Shown: positions 1 through 6,603 of the stretch, piece by piece
Layout: each line of letters opens with the position of its first letter
Numbering within the stretch: position 1 is the first letter of the stretch
Assembly (NCBI GenBank): GCA_020444775.1
Contig: JAGRHX010000214.1
Coordinates: forward strand, 1-7,098
Direction: 5' to 3'
DNA: 7,098 nucleotides
Origin: Gammaproteobacteria bacterium
Lineage (GTDB): Bacteria > Pseudomonadota > Gammaproteobacteria > HK1
The notes under the pieces: generated by a model
Told to the model about the DNA's origin: nothing
What the model saw: the letters and a program-made list of their open reading frames with translations, nothing else
Database searches by the model: none
Translations under genes and position numbers: made by a program

Positions 1-84
1 CGCCACGCCGAGCGGAAAGAACCTCAGGTCCCGTTGCAGCTCGGGATAGGCATCTTCGATGAACGGACGGGCCGGTGTGCTCAT
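1..84 (-). CDS. N-terminus of an unidentified protein, truncated by the left edge
   Basis: Reading leftward from the ATG at 84-82, an open frame of 28 codons runs off the window without a stop. It begins MSTPARPFIEDAY and contains LRFFPLGVA at residues 20-28. A GGAG Shine-Dalgarno (complement of 93-96) lies 8 nt upstream of the ATG, which supports this start. The gene is co-directional with the dienelactone hydrolase, 197 bp further upstream on the same strand, so it could be co-transcribed or have its own promoter in 85-281. The fragment is too short to identify. The FFPLG segment faintly recalls the start of phytanoyl-CoA dioxygenase-like (PhyH) proteins, but that is only an impression. Confidence 0.6.
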   Translation of the reverse strand, partial: MSTPARPFIEDAYPELQRDLRFFPLGVA

Positions 85-202
85 GACGTCGACTCCAGTT
101 GACGCGGCGCGCAGCACGCGCGAATGACCGCCGGACGGTAACGGCACGGGCCGGCTGCTGTCCAGCATCGTGCCGCCGTGCGTTGGATGTTGAGGAGCGC
201 CA

Positions 203-229
203 CGATTGCAGTCCGAGCCGGTGCAATCG
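203..229. promoter_or_regulatory. Dyad CGATTGCA-N11-TGCAATCG, possible operator
   Basis: A perfect 8-bp inverted repeat (203-210 and 222-229) is separated by 11 nt. The right half-site is followed by another GGTGCA (229-234) that repeats the GGTGCA at 220-225 at a 9-bp step. It lies 119-145 bp before the start of the leftmost minus-strand gene and 53-79 bp past the stop of the dienelactone hydrolase. It could be a transcription-factor site for the left gene. It could instead be a stem-loop ending the hydrolase transcript, but no T-run follows it on the minus strand. Confidence 0.35.
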
Positions 230-281
230 GTGCAGGATTCCCCCGACCTTCGGTCACGCCCGGAACCGACCGGGCCGTCGC

Positions 282-983
282 TCAGCGAAGATGACGCCCC
301 AGAAAGCCCAGGGTCCGCTCGAGGGCCAGCTTCGCCGAGGCCTCGTGAAACGGCGGATAGCCGAACCGGTTGAATCCATGGTCGGCCCCGGCGTAGCGAT
401 GGATCTCGACATCCGGCCTGGCCGCCAGGGCCTGCTCGACCTGGCTGACCACATCAGGCGGCACGTGGGCATCCAGCTCGGCGAAATGCAACAACAGCGG
501 CCGCGCCAGCCTGGCGGCCTCATCCAGGTGCTTGTCCAACTGCACGGCGTAGTAGCCCACGGCCGCGTCGACCAGACCGCGCGTCGCCGCCAGATAGGCG
601 AGCTTGCCACCCAGGCAGAACCCGACCGTTCCGACCCGTCCGTTGCAGCCGCTGGCGCCGGTCAGCGCCCCGACATAACGACCCATGTCGCCGGTGAATG
701 CATCGAGATCCATTGCGTAGCCCAAGGCACGACCAGTCGCCTGCCCCTCGGGCGTGTACGGCAGATACTGACCGGGTGACTGCCGCCAATAGATATCCGG
801 CGCCAGAGCCAGATAACCCTGCGCCGCGTAGCCATCGGCCACCTCACGTACCCAGTGGTTGGCGTTGTAGATCTCGGGCAACACCACCAGACCGGGCCAC
901 GGCCCGCTGCCTTCGGGTCGGCTCAGATAGGCTTCGGCGCGGCCCTCCTGGCCCATATCGATCTGGATTGTGTCTGCCGGCAT
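282..983 (-). CDS. Dienelactone hydrolase family protein
   Basis: This is a 233-residue alpha/beta hydrolase of the dienelactone hydrolase (carboxymethylenebutenolidase) family. That family opens dienelactone to maleylacetate in the cytoplasm during chloroaromatic (modified ortho) degradation, and has relatives acting on other esters and lactones. The nucleophile elbow is GFCLGG (121-126), with Cys123 in place of the usual serine. Asp171 (AELDAHVPP, 168-176) and His202 (GADHGF, 199-204) complete the triad, in the same order and spacing as in the classical enzyme. LPEIYNAN (35-42) carries the conserved Glu37 that modulates the cysteine. Length is typical. The start at 983 is chosen because AGGAG (complement of 990-994) sits 6 nt upstream; the frame stays open to an ATG at 1058, but that extension is unlike the family. 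It is divergent from the bicupin gene. The family is sure, the substrate unknown. Confidence 0.93.
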   Translation of the reverse strand: MPADTIQIDMGQEGRAEAYLSRPEGSGPWPGLVVLPEIYNANHWVREVADGYAAQGYLALAPDIYWRQSPGQYLPYTPEGQATGRALGYAMDLDAFTGDMGRYVGALTGASGCNGRVGTVGFCLGGKLAYLAATRGLVDAAVGYYAVQLDKHLDEAARLARPLLLHFAELDAHVPPDVVSQVEQALAARPDVEIHRYAGADHGFNRFGYPPFHEASAKLALERTLGFLGRHLR

Positions 984-1094
984 CTGGATCTCCTGCGTCG
1001 TGAACGTGTGTGGACATTTGACCGCAACGGTGACGCCTTGGCCAGAACAGGCGAGCATGAGTCCCTGCCTCGCAGTGCTGTCCTGTCGCCGCTC

Positions 1095-1123
1095 GTCACA
1101 TGCAACCGCCCACGCGCTATAGT
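1095..1123 (+). promoter_or_regulatory. Putative sigma70-type promoter of the bicupin gene
   Basis: GTCACA (1095-1100, 4 of 6 to TTGACA) and TATAGT (1118-1123, 5 of 6 to TATAAT) are separated by exactly 17 bp in the divergent spacer. Transcription would begin near 1130, giving a 5' leader of about 27 nt before the ATG at 1157, with AGGA (1144-1147) as the Shine-Dalgarno. It probably drives the bicupin, acyl-CoA dehydrogenase and NUDIX genes. No comparably good promoter was seen for the divergent hydrolase. Consensus match only. Confidence 0.5.
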
Positions 1124-1156
1124 CATACCTCGGCTCAGCTACCAGGATGCCCGACC

Positions 1157-2089
1157 ATGTCCGCGCACAGCCCCGCCCCGAGCGCTTCCACCTCGGGTTC
1201 CGAATCCGCCACTGTCGATCCGCGCGATCGCGCCCGGTTCTTCAGCGCTGACAACAACTTCGACTTCGCCTGGCCGGAGATACCGGCGCATCAGTTCGTC
1301 ATCGAGCGCGACCGCGCCCTGGCCAGCGACACCCCGACCGGGTTCATAGATCTGGACATCTCGGATCGGCTCGGCACGACCTGGCCCGCGACCACGCCGA
1401 CCCTGCTCATGCGCTACCTGCGTCTGCGTGACGCGGAGCCTTTCGACTGCGCACTGGCCGCCACGGGCGTGGTGTACTACGTGCTCTCCGGGCGCGGCCG
1501 GAGCAGCGCCTGCGGCGTGACCATCGAGTGGGCCGAAGGCGATCTGTTCTGTTTTCCCGGCGGAGAGCTCAGCCATCACGTCGCCGATGGTGATGCCCTG
1601 CTCTATCTGGGCAGCAACGAGCCCCTGCTGGCCTTCTCGCAGGCCCGACCACCGGCACCCGGTGAGTCACAGTTGGCGCCCGTGCACTGGACACGCGAGG
1701 CCATAGAGGCGCAGCTCGAGGAGGTCTACAAACGACCGATCACCGAGCAGACCACGGGTCACGCGGTGCTCTTCACGAGCCCGGCCATGGCTCCGACCAC
1801 CAACGCGCTGCCCACCATCAACATCGGTCTGAACACCCTGGAGGCCGGTCGCGACCAGCGCCCACACCGGCACAACGGGGTCGCCGTGGTGCTCTGTCTG
1901 CAGGGTCAGGGCGTGCACTCGATGGTCGACGGCGAACGTATCGAGTGGCAGGACCAGGCGGTGCAGATCACGCCGCCGACCTCACTGCACTCGCATCACA
2001 ACCGTGGCAACGAGCGGATGCGCTGTCTCATCTTCCAGGACGAAGCGCTTCACTACTACACCCGCACTCCGGGTTTCAGCTTCGACTGA
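1157..2089 (+). CDS. Two-cupin protein, gentisate 1,2-dioxygenase-like
   Basis: This 310-residue protein has two cupin barrels, the architecture of gentisate, salicylate and 1-hydroxy-2-naphthoate dioxygenases, which cleave aromatic rings with Fe(II). The second cupin has a metal motif: PHRH (236-239), then GQG, and on the closing strands PPTSLHSHHNRG with His278, His280 and His281. The first cupin keeps the fold signature (YYVLSGRG, EGDLFCFPGG, then SHH), but the place of HxH is Ala99-Leu100-Ala101. Classical gentisate-type enzymes hold catalytic iron in the first cupin, so this one looks reversed. The start at 1157 has AGGA at 1144-1147; an in-frame ATG at 1100 lies in the presumed -35 box and is rejected. 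The gene leads a same-strand trio, 71 bp before the acyl-CoA dehydrogenase gene. A ring-cleaving dioxygenase is plausible; a cupin isomerase or a non-catalytic binding protein is possible. Confidence 0.8.
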   Translation: MSAHSPAPSASTSGSESATVDPRDRARFFSADNNFDFAWPEIPAHQFVIERDRALASDTPTGFIDLDISDRLGTTWPATTPTLLMRYLRLRDAEPFDCALAATGVVYYVLSGRGRSSACGVTIEWAEGDLFCFPGGELSHHVADGDALLYLGSNEPLLAFSQARPPAPGESQLAPVHWTREAIEAQLEEVYKRPITEQTTGHAVLFTSPAMAPTTNALPTINIGLNTLEAGRDQRPHRHNGVAVVLCLQGQGVHSMVDGERIEWQDQAVQITPPTSLHSHHNRGNERMRCLIFQDEALHYYTRTPGFSFD

Positions 2090-2160
2090 CACCCCGTCGC
2101 CGGTCACGTCACCGTCGCGTTGCGTGCCCGCTGCCCCCGGCCCCACGGAGCCCCGCCCGC

Positions 2161-3921
2161 ATGGCTGCTGACATCCATCGCAACATCCCCGACAGCTTCG
2201 GCTGCAACGCGTTTCGCGCCGATCCCGCGATCGGCGCGCTGCTATCGGTCTACCTGGAGGATCGGCATCTGCAACGCGCGCTGCCCCACATCGACCGGCT
2301 CGGCGCGCTGGTCGGTGGCGAGCTCGAAGCGCTGGCGCTGTCCGCCGACAAGCATCCGCCGACGCTGACCATCCGCGCCCGCAACGGCGCGGACGAGGAA
2401 CGCGTGCACAAGCATCCGGACTACCAGCGGCTCGAGCACTATGCCTTCGGCGAGTTCGGGCTGGCCGCGATGTCACATCGTGCGGGCGTGTTCGGCGCCG
2501 ATGACAAGCAGCCACCGCTGGTCAAGTACGCGCTGGTGTTCTTGTTCGCGCAGGCCGAGTTCGGGCTGTGCTGCCCGCTGAGCATGACCGATTCGCTGAC
2601 CCGCACGCTGGTGAAGTTTGGATCCGACACCCTCGTGCAACGATACTTCGAGCGTCTGACCAGTCAGGACATGGACGAGCTGTTCCAGGGCGCGATGTTC
2701 ATGACCGAGCAGGTCGCGGGCTCCGACGTCGGCGCGATCGAGACCGTCGCCCGGCAACAGGACGGGCAATGGCGACTGTACGGGGACAAGTGGTTCTGCT
2801 CGAACCCCGACGCGGCGCTCGCCATGGTCCTGGCACGGCCGGAGTCCGGTGGCTCCGGCACTCGCGGCCTGTCCTTGTTCCTGCTGCCCAGGGAACTGCC
2901 GGATGGACGCAAGAACGCCTATAGAATCCTGCGTCTGAAGGACAAGCTCGGCACCCGATCGATGGCCAGCGGTGAGATCCTGCTCGAGGGCGCGCAGGCC
3001 TTCCTGGTCGGCGATCCGGGACAGGGCTTCAAGCAGATGACCGACATGATCAACATGTCGCGTCTGGCCAACGGCGTACGTTCCGCCGGCATGATGCGTC
3101 GCTCGGTCAACGAGTCGCTGTTCATCGCCCACCATCGCACGGCCTTTGGCAAGCGGCTGCTGGACCTGCCGCTAATGCGACGCCAGCTGGCGAAGATGCT
3201 GGTCACCACCGAGCAGGCCCGCAGCATGGTATTCCACACCGCCCGGGTGCTGCAGGCGGCCGATACCGGTGACGATCGGATGGCGCGGGTGCTACGCATC
3301 CTCACCCCGCTCATCAAGTTCCGCACCTGCCGCGATGCGCGCAAGGTCGCGGGCGATGCCATGGAAGTTCGCGGTGGCTGTGGCTACATCGAGGAATGGT
3401 CCGACGCGCGGGTGCTGCGTGACGCGCATCTGGGCTCGATCTGGGAAGGCACGAGCAATATCGTCGCGCTGGACGTGGCCCGCGCAGCGCGTCGCGAGAA
3501 GGCGCTCGAGGCGCTGCGCGACTACCTTGGCGAGCTCAGCGCCGAGAGCGGAACGACCGAGCAGACCGCCGCCACACGGCACGCCTTCGAGCGTGCGGCG
3601 GCGTTCCTGGAGCGCACCATGGCTGATCCCGAGCAGGAAGCCAATGTCCGGCAAGCCGCCACCGCGCTGTACAACGCAACCTCGGCCAGCATCATGTGCT
3701 GGGAGGACGCGCGCCTGCGGGAACGCAGCAACGCGTTGGCCGGTGAGCGCAGCGTGCTCGCCTCGGCGGTGGTCGAGCACAAGCTCAGCAGCCGCGATCC
3801 GCTGACCGGTAGCTCAGCAAGCGACGCGGCGATGAGCGGGCTGCTGGAGCGTGCCGCCGACGAGGCGGCCGCTGCGACTGCCGGCGCCGAGCCCACCGCG
3901 AGCATGGCTCGTCGCGCCTGA
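2161..3921 (+). CDS. AidB-like acyl-CoA dehydrogenase family protein
   Basis: A 586-residue FAD flavoprotein of the acyl-CoA dehydrogenase superfamily, closest in pattern to the AidB branch. Family signatures are MTEQVAGSDVG (181-191, flavin/substrate loop), YGDKWFCSNP (lid before the beta domain), LPDGRKNAYRILRLKDKLGTRS (AidB-like, read in two parts), and near the C-terminus EVRGGCGYIEEW followed by GSIWEGTSNI. Glu429 in WEGTSN aligns with the catalytic base position of this subfamily. An N-terminal AidB-like domain (about 1-170) includes HPDYQRLEHYAFGEFG and a CPLSMT segment. E. coli AidB is about 541 residues; this one has a longer Ala/Glu-rich tail (about 555-586). AidB dehydrogenates isovaleryl-CoA weakly and binds DNA during alkylation stress, but many homologues sit in catabolic loci, as here. 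The frame is open back to 1945 inside the bicupin gene; the ATG at 2161 with GGAG at 2147-2150 matches the family start. The true substrate is unknown. Confidence 0.9.
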   Translation: MAADIHRNIPDSFGCNAFRADPAIGALLSVYLEDRHLQRALPHIDRLGALVGGELEALALSADKHPPTLTIRARNGADEERVHKHPDYQRLEHYAFGEFGLAAMSHRAGVFGADDKQPPLVKYALVFLFAQAEFGLCCPLSMTDSLTRTLVKFGSDTLVQRYFERLTSQDMDELFQGAMFMTEQVAGSDVGAIETVARQQDGQWRLYGDKWFCSNPDAALAMVLARPESGGSGTRGLSLFLLPRELPDGRKNAYRILRLKDKLGTRSMASGEILLEGAQAFLVGDPGQGFKQMTDMINMSRLANGVRSAGMMRRSVNESLFIAHHRTAFGKRLLDLPLMRRQLAKMLVTTEQARSMVFHTARVLQAADTGDDRMARVLRILTPLIKFRTCRDARKVAGDAMEVRGGCGYIEEWSDARVLRDAHLGSIWEGTSNIVALDVARAARREKALEALRDYLGELSAESGTTEQTAATRHAFERAAAFLERTMADPEQEANVRQAATALYNATSASIMCWEDARLRERSNALAGERSVLASAVVEHKLSSRDPLTGSSASDAAMSGLLERAADEAAAATAGAEPTASMARRA

Positions 3922-4017
3922 AGGCCGGTCCGCGAGGACTCGAGGACCAGGCAAACAGGATCCCACTGGGACCGACACCCTGGCACTGACCATACCGGGA
4001 ACTGGAGAGATCGGCGC

Positions 4018-4638
4018 ATGCTCACCGTGGATCTCGTGAAGAGCGCCCTGCGGCGCCTGCCGCCCGTCGACCACCCGCCCGGGCCCGAGCGCAGCCGTGC
4101 CGGGGTTGCCTTGATCCTGGCCGGTCCAACGCACGAGCTCAGCATCTGTTTCATGCAGCGTGTTGCCCGGACCGGCGATCGCTGGTCCGGTGACATCGCC
4201 CTGCCGGGTGGCTGGGCGCGGGTGGACGAGCTGCGGCTGCGTGATACGGCCATCCGCGAGACCCGAGAGGAGGTCGGGATCCGCCTCGACCCGGACCAGC
4301 ACCTGGGCGATCTGCCCGCGGTCGACATCGTCCGCGGCCGCGGCTCCGACGTCACCACCACCGGCATCGTCGGCCCCAGCGTGTTCTACGTGGGCAGCGC
4401 CCTGCCGAGCCTCGAGATGGACCCGGGCGAGGTCGCCGACGCCTTCTGGCTGCGCTGCGCGCATCTATACACGTCCGGCAATCTCACCAGCTTGTGCCGG
4501 CCCGGTGCGCCGGTGGCACGCCCCGCCGTGCGTGTCGATCACCGGGTCATCTGGGGCCTCACCTACCGGGTGCTGGTGCGTTTCAGCGACCTGGTGCTCG
4601 GCGAGCAATCGCCACTGATACCGGACAGCCCCGGCTGA
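4018..4638 (+). CDS. NUDIX hydrolase, CoA-pyrophosphatase-like
   Basis: This 206-residue NUDIX protein hydrolyses nucleoside diphosphates linked to another moiety X. The NUDIX box reads LPGGWARVDE (62-71) then RETREEVGI (80-88), with the metal-binding REUxEExGU complete (Glu81, Glu84, Glu85). There are 14 residues between GG and RE, one more than the canonical box and the same as in CoA pyrophosphatases of the NudL/NUDT7/8 type. Upstream RVARTGDRWSGDIALPGG resembles, with changes, the extra CoA-binding motif of that group. Start: GGAG at 4004-4007, 10 nt before the ATG. It lies 96 bp after the acyl-CoA dehydrogenase gene, which would fit removal or recycling of CoA or acyl-CoA (inference). 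Other NUDIX substrates (ADP-sugars, dinucleotides) cannot be excluded. The gene converges with the SDR gene 38 bp downstream. Confidence 0.87.
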   Translation: MLTVDLVKSALRRLPPVDHPPGPERSRAGVALILAGPTHELSICFMQRVARTGDRWSGDIALPGGWARVDELRLRDTAIRETREEVGIRLDPDQHLGDLPAVDIVRGRGSDVTTTGIVGPSVFYVGSALPSLEMDPGEVADAFWLRCAHLYTSGNLTSLCRPGAPVARPAVRVDHRVIWGLTYRVLVRFSDLVLGEQSPLIPDSPG

Positions 4639-4680
4639 CGGCGTGCGGCTGCGCAGGCGCCCCGGGCGCGGCGCCGTCAG
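4635..4680. terminator. Inverted repeat at a convergent gene junction, possible bidirectional terminator
   Basis: CTGACGGCG (4635-4643) is repeated as its exact reverse complement CGCCGTCAG (4672-4680), with 28 nt between that hold a further GC-rich self-complementary stretch (GCGCC/GGCGC, 4657-4669). Each arm contains the stop codon of one of the two converging genes (TGA 4636-4638 on plus; TCA 4677-4679 on minus). The hairpin forms equally on either transcript. There is no T-run on either side, so it is not a classical intrinsic terminator; it may block read-through or protect 3' ends. Confidence 0.5.
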
Positions 4681-5453
4681 CGCGGCGCCAGACCGACCCG
4701 TCGTCGGCCTTGCGGCGTGCTCAGCACGAAGTCCTCGCCCAGACAGTCGTCGGACTCGCGCGTGCACAACCAGGCGATCGCGCGCGCCGCGTCCTCGGCC
4801 GCGATGTGCGCGGACGGGTCCAGGCGACTGACCGGATTCAGACCGGAAGCACGGATTGCGGCCTGCATCTCGGTCGCCACCGTGCCGGGACTCAGACCGA
4901 GCACGCGGATGCCCTGTTGCTGGTATTCCAGATGCAGCGATCGGGTCAGGGACAGCACCGCGGCCTTGCTCGCACAGTATTGGCTCCAGCCTTCCTGGAC
5001 GCGGGTCGCGGCACCCGAGCTGACGTTGACGATGACGCCGGAGCGCTGCCGGAGCATCACCGGCAGCACGGCCCGCGCCGCGAAGAACACGCCCTTCAGA
5101 TTGATGTCGGTGGCCGCGGCCCAGGCATTCGGATCGGCATCCGCGATGCGTGCAATGGGTTCAATCACGGCGGCGTTGTTGACCAGTATGTCCACGCGAC
5201 CGTGGCTGCTCTCGCAGCTGGCGACCGCGGCCTCGACCTGCGTCCAGTCGCTGACATCGCAGGCGATGGCGCTCGCCGAGCCGCCGGTCGCGCGTATGCT
5301 CTGGACCAGCGCCTGCATCGGCGCCAGGCCGCGCGCGGCGAGCACCACGTGGACCCCGTGCGCGGCCAGCAGCCGTGCCGTAGCCGCGCCGATGCCGCGG
5401 CTCGCGCCGGTGACGATGGCGGCCCGCCCCGCCAGCTCTGCATACCCCCTCAT
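4677..5453 (-). CDS. Short-chain dehydrogenase/reductase (classical SDR, benzil/sepiapterin reductase-like)
   Basis: A 258-residue classical SDR that oxidises alcohols or reduces carbonyls with NAD(P)(H) in the cytoplasm. Rossmann motif TGASRGIG (15-22), with Arg19 and Arg41 suggesting NADP(H); CDVS (65-68) for adenine contact; NNAA (92-95); Asn118; catalytic Ser146, Tyr159 and Lys163 (YCASK). The segments NVSSGAA..EGWSQYCASK and LSPGTVATEMQ..IRASGLNPVSRL recall the sepiapterin/benzil reductase-like subgroup. Start at 5453: GGGAG (complement of 5460-5464) is 6 nt upstream and the protein begins just before the first beta strand, as usual. The frame is open back to 5612, but that would overlap the start of the LLM gene and add a non-SDR tail. 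Divergent from the LLM oxidoreductase and convergent with the NUDIX gene. Substrate unknown; 3-oxoacyl-ACP reductase FabG-like activity is an alternative. Confidence 0.93.
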   Translation of the reverse strand: MRGYAELAGRAAIVTGASRGIGAATARLLAAHGVHVVLAARGLAPMQALVQSIRATGGSASAIACDVSDWTQVEAAVASCESSHGRVDILVNNAAVIEPIARIADADPNAWAAATDINLKGVFFAARAVLPVMLRQRSGVIVNVSSGAATRVQEGWSQYCASKAAVLSLTRSLHLEYQQQGIRVLGLSPGTVATEMQAAIRASGLNPVSRLDPSAHIAAEDAARAIAWLCTRESDDCLGEDFVLSTPQGRRRVGLAPR

Positions 5454-5532
5454 CGCTCGCTCCCATGGGCAAGGTATGGATGGACCACGGTCCCGTGCGC
5501 TTGTCGCCCGGGGCCGATCATATGCGTAGGAT

Positions 5533-5560
5533 GGTGCCTCGGCGGATTGGCCGCGGCACC
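5533..5560. promoter_or_regulatory. 28-bp dyad upstream of the LLM oxidoreductase gene
   Basis: Arms 5533-5543 (GGTGCCTCGGC) and 5550-5560 (GCCGCGGCACC) pair at 10 of 11 positions, with one mismatch (5539/5554) and a 6-nt centre (GGATTG). It lies in the divergent spacer, 13 nt before the AGGAG of the LLM gene. It is compatible with a repressor operator (for instance of TetR type) or a stem-loop in the leader. No regulator gene is in the window. A weak TAGGAT (5527-5532) just in front could be a -10 box, but its -35 is unconvincing. Confidence 0.45.
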
Positions 5561-5586
5561 TCGAATCGCGCACAGGAGAACACAGC

Positions 5587-6480
5587 ATGCAGTTCGGCTG
5601 CCATCTTCCCAATCACGGTGCGCTCGCGAACCGCGAAGCCGTGCTGCGCTTCTGTCAGCGCGCGGAGCAGCTCGACGTGGACTCGCTATGGGTCAGTGAC
5701 CACGTGGTATTTCCCACCGTCGGCAACGAGAACTATCCCAGCGGCGCCTTCCCCCACCCACCGGGCAGCGCCTACATGGAGCCCGTGGCCTTGCTCGCCG
5801 CCGTCGCCATGTGCACCGAGCGAGCCCGACTGGGTGCCTCTGTGTTCATTCTCGGACACCGTAATCCGGTGGTCATGGCAAAGATGCTGACCACCATCGA
5901 CAACCTCTGCGCGGGGCGACTCATCTGCGGCGTGGGGGTCGGCTGGTGGCGCGAGGAGTTCGCCGCGCTGGACGTGCCCTTCGATCACCGCGGCGCGCGC
6001 GGTGACGAGATGATCGAGCTGTTCAAGAGCCTGTGGACCGAGCAACGGCCACACTACCAGGGACGCTTCTACCGGATAGGCGACGTCGGCTTCGCGCCAA
6101 AGCCGCTACAGCGGCCGCATCCGCCGATCTGGGTGGGTGGGCACAGTCGCGCCGCCTACAGACGCGCCATCCGGCTCGGCGACGGCTGGCACGCGAGCAC
6201 CCAGACGCCGGCACAGCTACAGGTTCATCTGCAATCGCTGCGTGAGCAGGCCGAGCAGATGCAGCGGCCGTTCGAGTCCATCGAGATCTCGCTGCGGCTG
6301 AAACTCAGCCTCGACCAGGTGCAGGGATCAAGGCAGGCCCTCATCGACCTGTACTCGGCGTACCGGGATCTGGGCGTGCGTCACCTGGTGCTCGATTTCC
6401 GACGCGACGACCTGGCCGCGATGCTGGACACCCTCGAGCTGGTAGCCAGCGAGCTGCGACCGGCGGTGAACGGTGGCTGA
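5587..6480 (+). CDS. LLM-class flavin/F420-dependent oxidoreductase
   Basis: A 297-residue bacterial-luciferase-like TIM barrel, the usual length for single-domain members. These use FMNH2 with O2 (monooxygenation) or F420 (hydride transfer). Signatures in order: FGCHLPNHG (3-11); SLWVSDHVVFP (33-43); the conserved GVGVGWWREEF (115-125); RGDEMIELFKSLW (138-150); FAPKPLQRPHPPIWVGG (169-185); RAIRLGDGW (193-201), which contact the cofactor or substrate in relatives. The pattern matches the group commonly labelled probable F420-dependent oxidoreductase (Rv2161c-like). Whether this organism makes F420 cannot be seen, so FMN is equally possible. AGGAG at 5574-5578 lies 8 nt before the ATG. It is divergent from the SDR gene across a spacer with a strong dyad, which may control one or both; the pair may act on one carbonyl/alcohol substrate (inference). 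Confidence 0.9.
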   Translation: MQFGCHLPNHGALANREAVLRFCQRAEQLDVDSLWVSDHVVFPTVGNENYPSGAFPHPPGSAYMEPVALLAAVAMCTERARLGASVFILGHRNPVVMAKMLTTIDNLCAGRLICGVGVGWWREEFAALDVPFDHRGARGDEMIELFKSLWTEQRPHYQGRFYRIGDVGFAPKPLQRPHPPIWVGGHSRAAYRRAIRLGDGWHASTQTPAQLQVHLQSLREQAEQMQRPFESIEISLRLKLSLDQVQGSRQALIDLYSAYRDLGVRHLVLDFRRDDLAAMLDTLELVASELRPAVNGG

Positions 6481-6603
6481 GGGACTCGACGACATCGGCG
6501 CCGCACCCGGTCCGGGCTGATGCTCGCCAGCGCTGCCACTCGGTGTACCATCGATACGGTGATCGGGTCCGGATCGCCGACACCACGGGACACCGAGCAC
6601 GCC

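Noticed and set aside
99..779. Long plus-strand open frame (226 codons) opposite the dienelactone hydrolase
   Set aside because: It is antisense to a gene with a full catalytic triad, is Arg/Gln-rich with no recognisable motif, and is expected from GC-rich codon bias.
984..1058. Upstream start (ATG at 1058) for the dienelactone hydrolase
   Set aside because: The extra 25 residues are not family-like, and AGGAG stands 6 nt before the ATG at 983.
1945..2160. N-terminal extension of the acyl-CoA dehydrogenase back into the bicupin gene
   Set aside because: It adds 72 residues of Pro/Arg-rich sequence unlike AidB proteins and overlaps 145 bp of the bicupin gene; the ATG at 2161 begins in the expected place.
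3933..3973. Tandem CGAGGAC repeat (3933-3948) and small TCCC/GGGA hairpin (3961-3971) before the NUDIX gene
   Set aside because: Both are short and plausible by chance; there is no T-run or promoter match to give them a role.
3522..4367. 281-codon minus-strand frame opposite the dehydrogenase tail and the NUDIX gene
   Set aside because: The Ser/Arg-rich translation has no motifs, and both opposite-strand genes carry clear family signatures.
5454..5612. Upstream start for the SDR
   Set aside because: It would add 53 residues without SDR features and cover the LLM start; GGGAG supports the ATG at 5453.
4494..5699. 401-codon plus-strand frame across the NUDIX end, the SDR and the LLM start
   Set aside because: It overlaps three well-supported genes and its translation is Arg/Ala/Pro-rich low complexity without family motifs; it is a shadow of the SDR coding strand.
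6473..6520. 15-residue GTG-started frame overlapping the end of the LLM gene
   Set aside because: It is too short, has no ribosome binding site, and gives a Gly/Ala/Pro peptide expected by chance.
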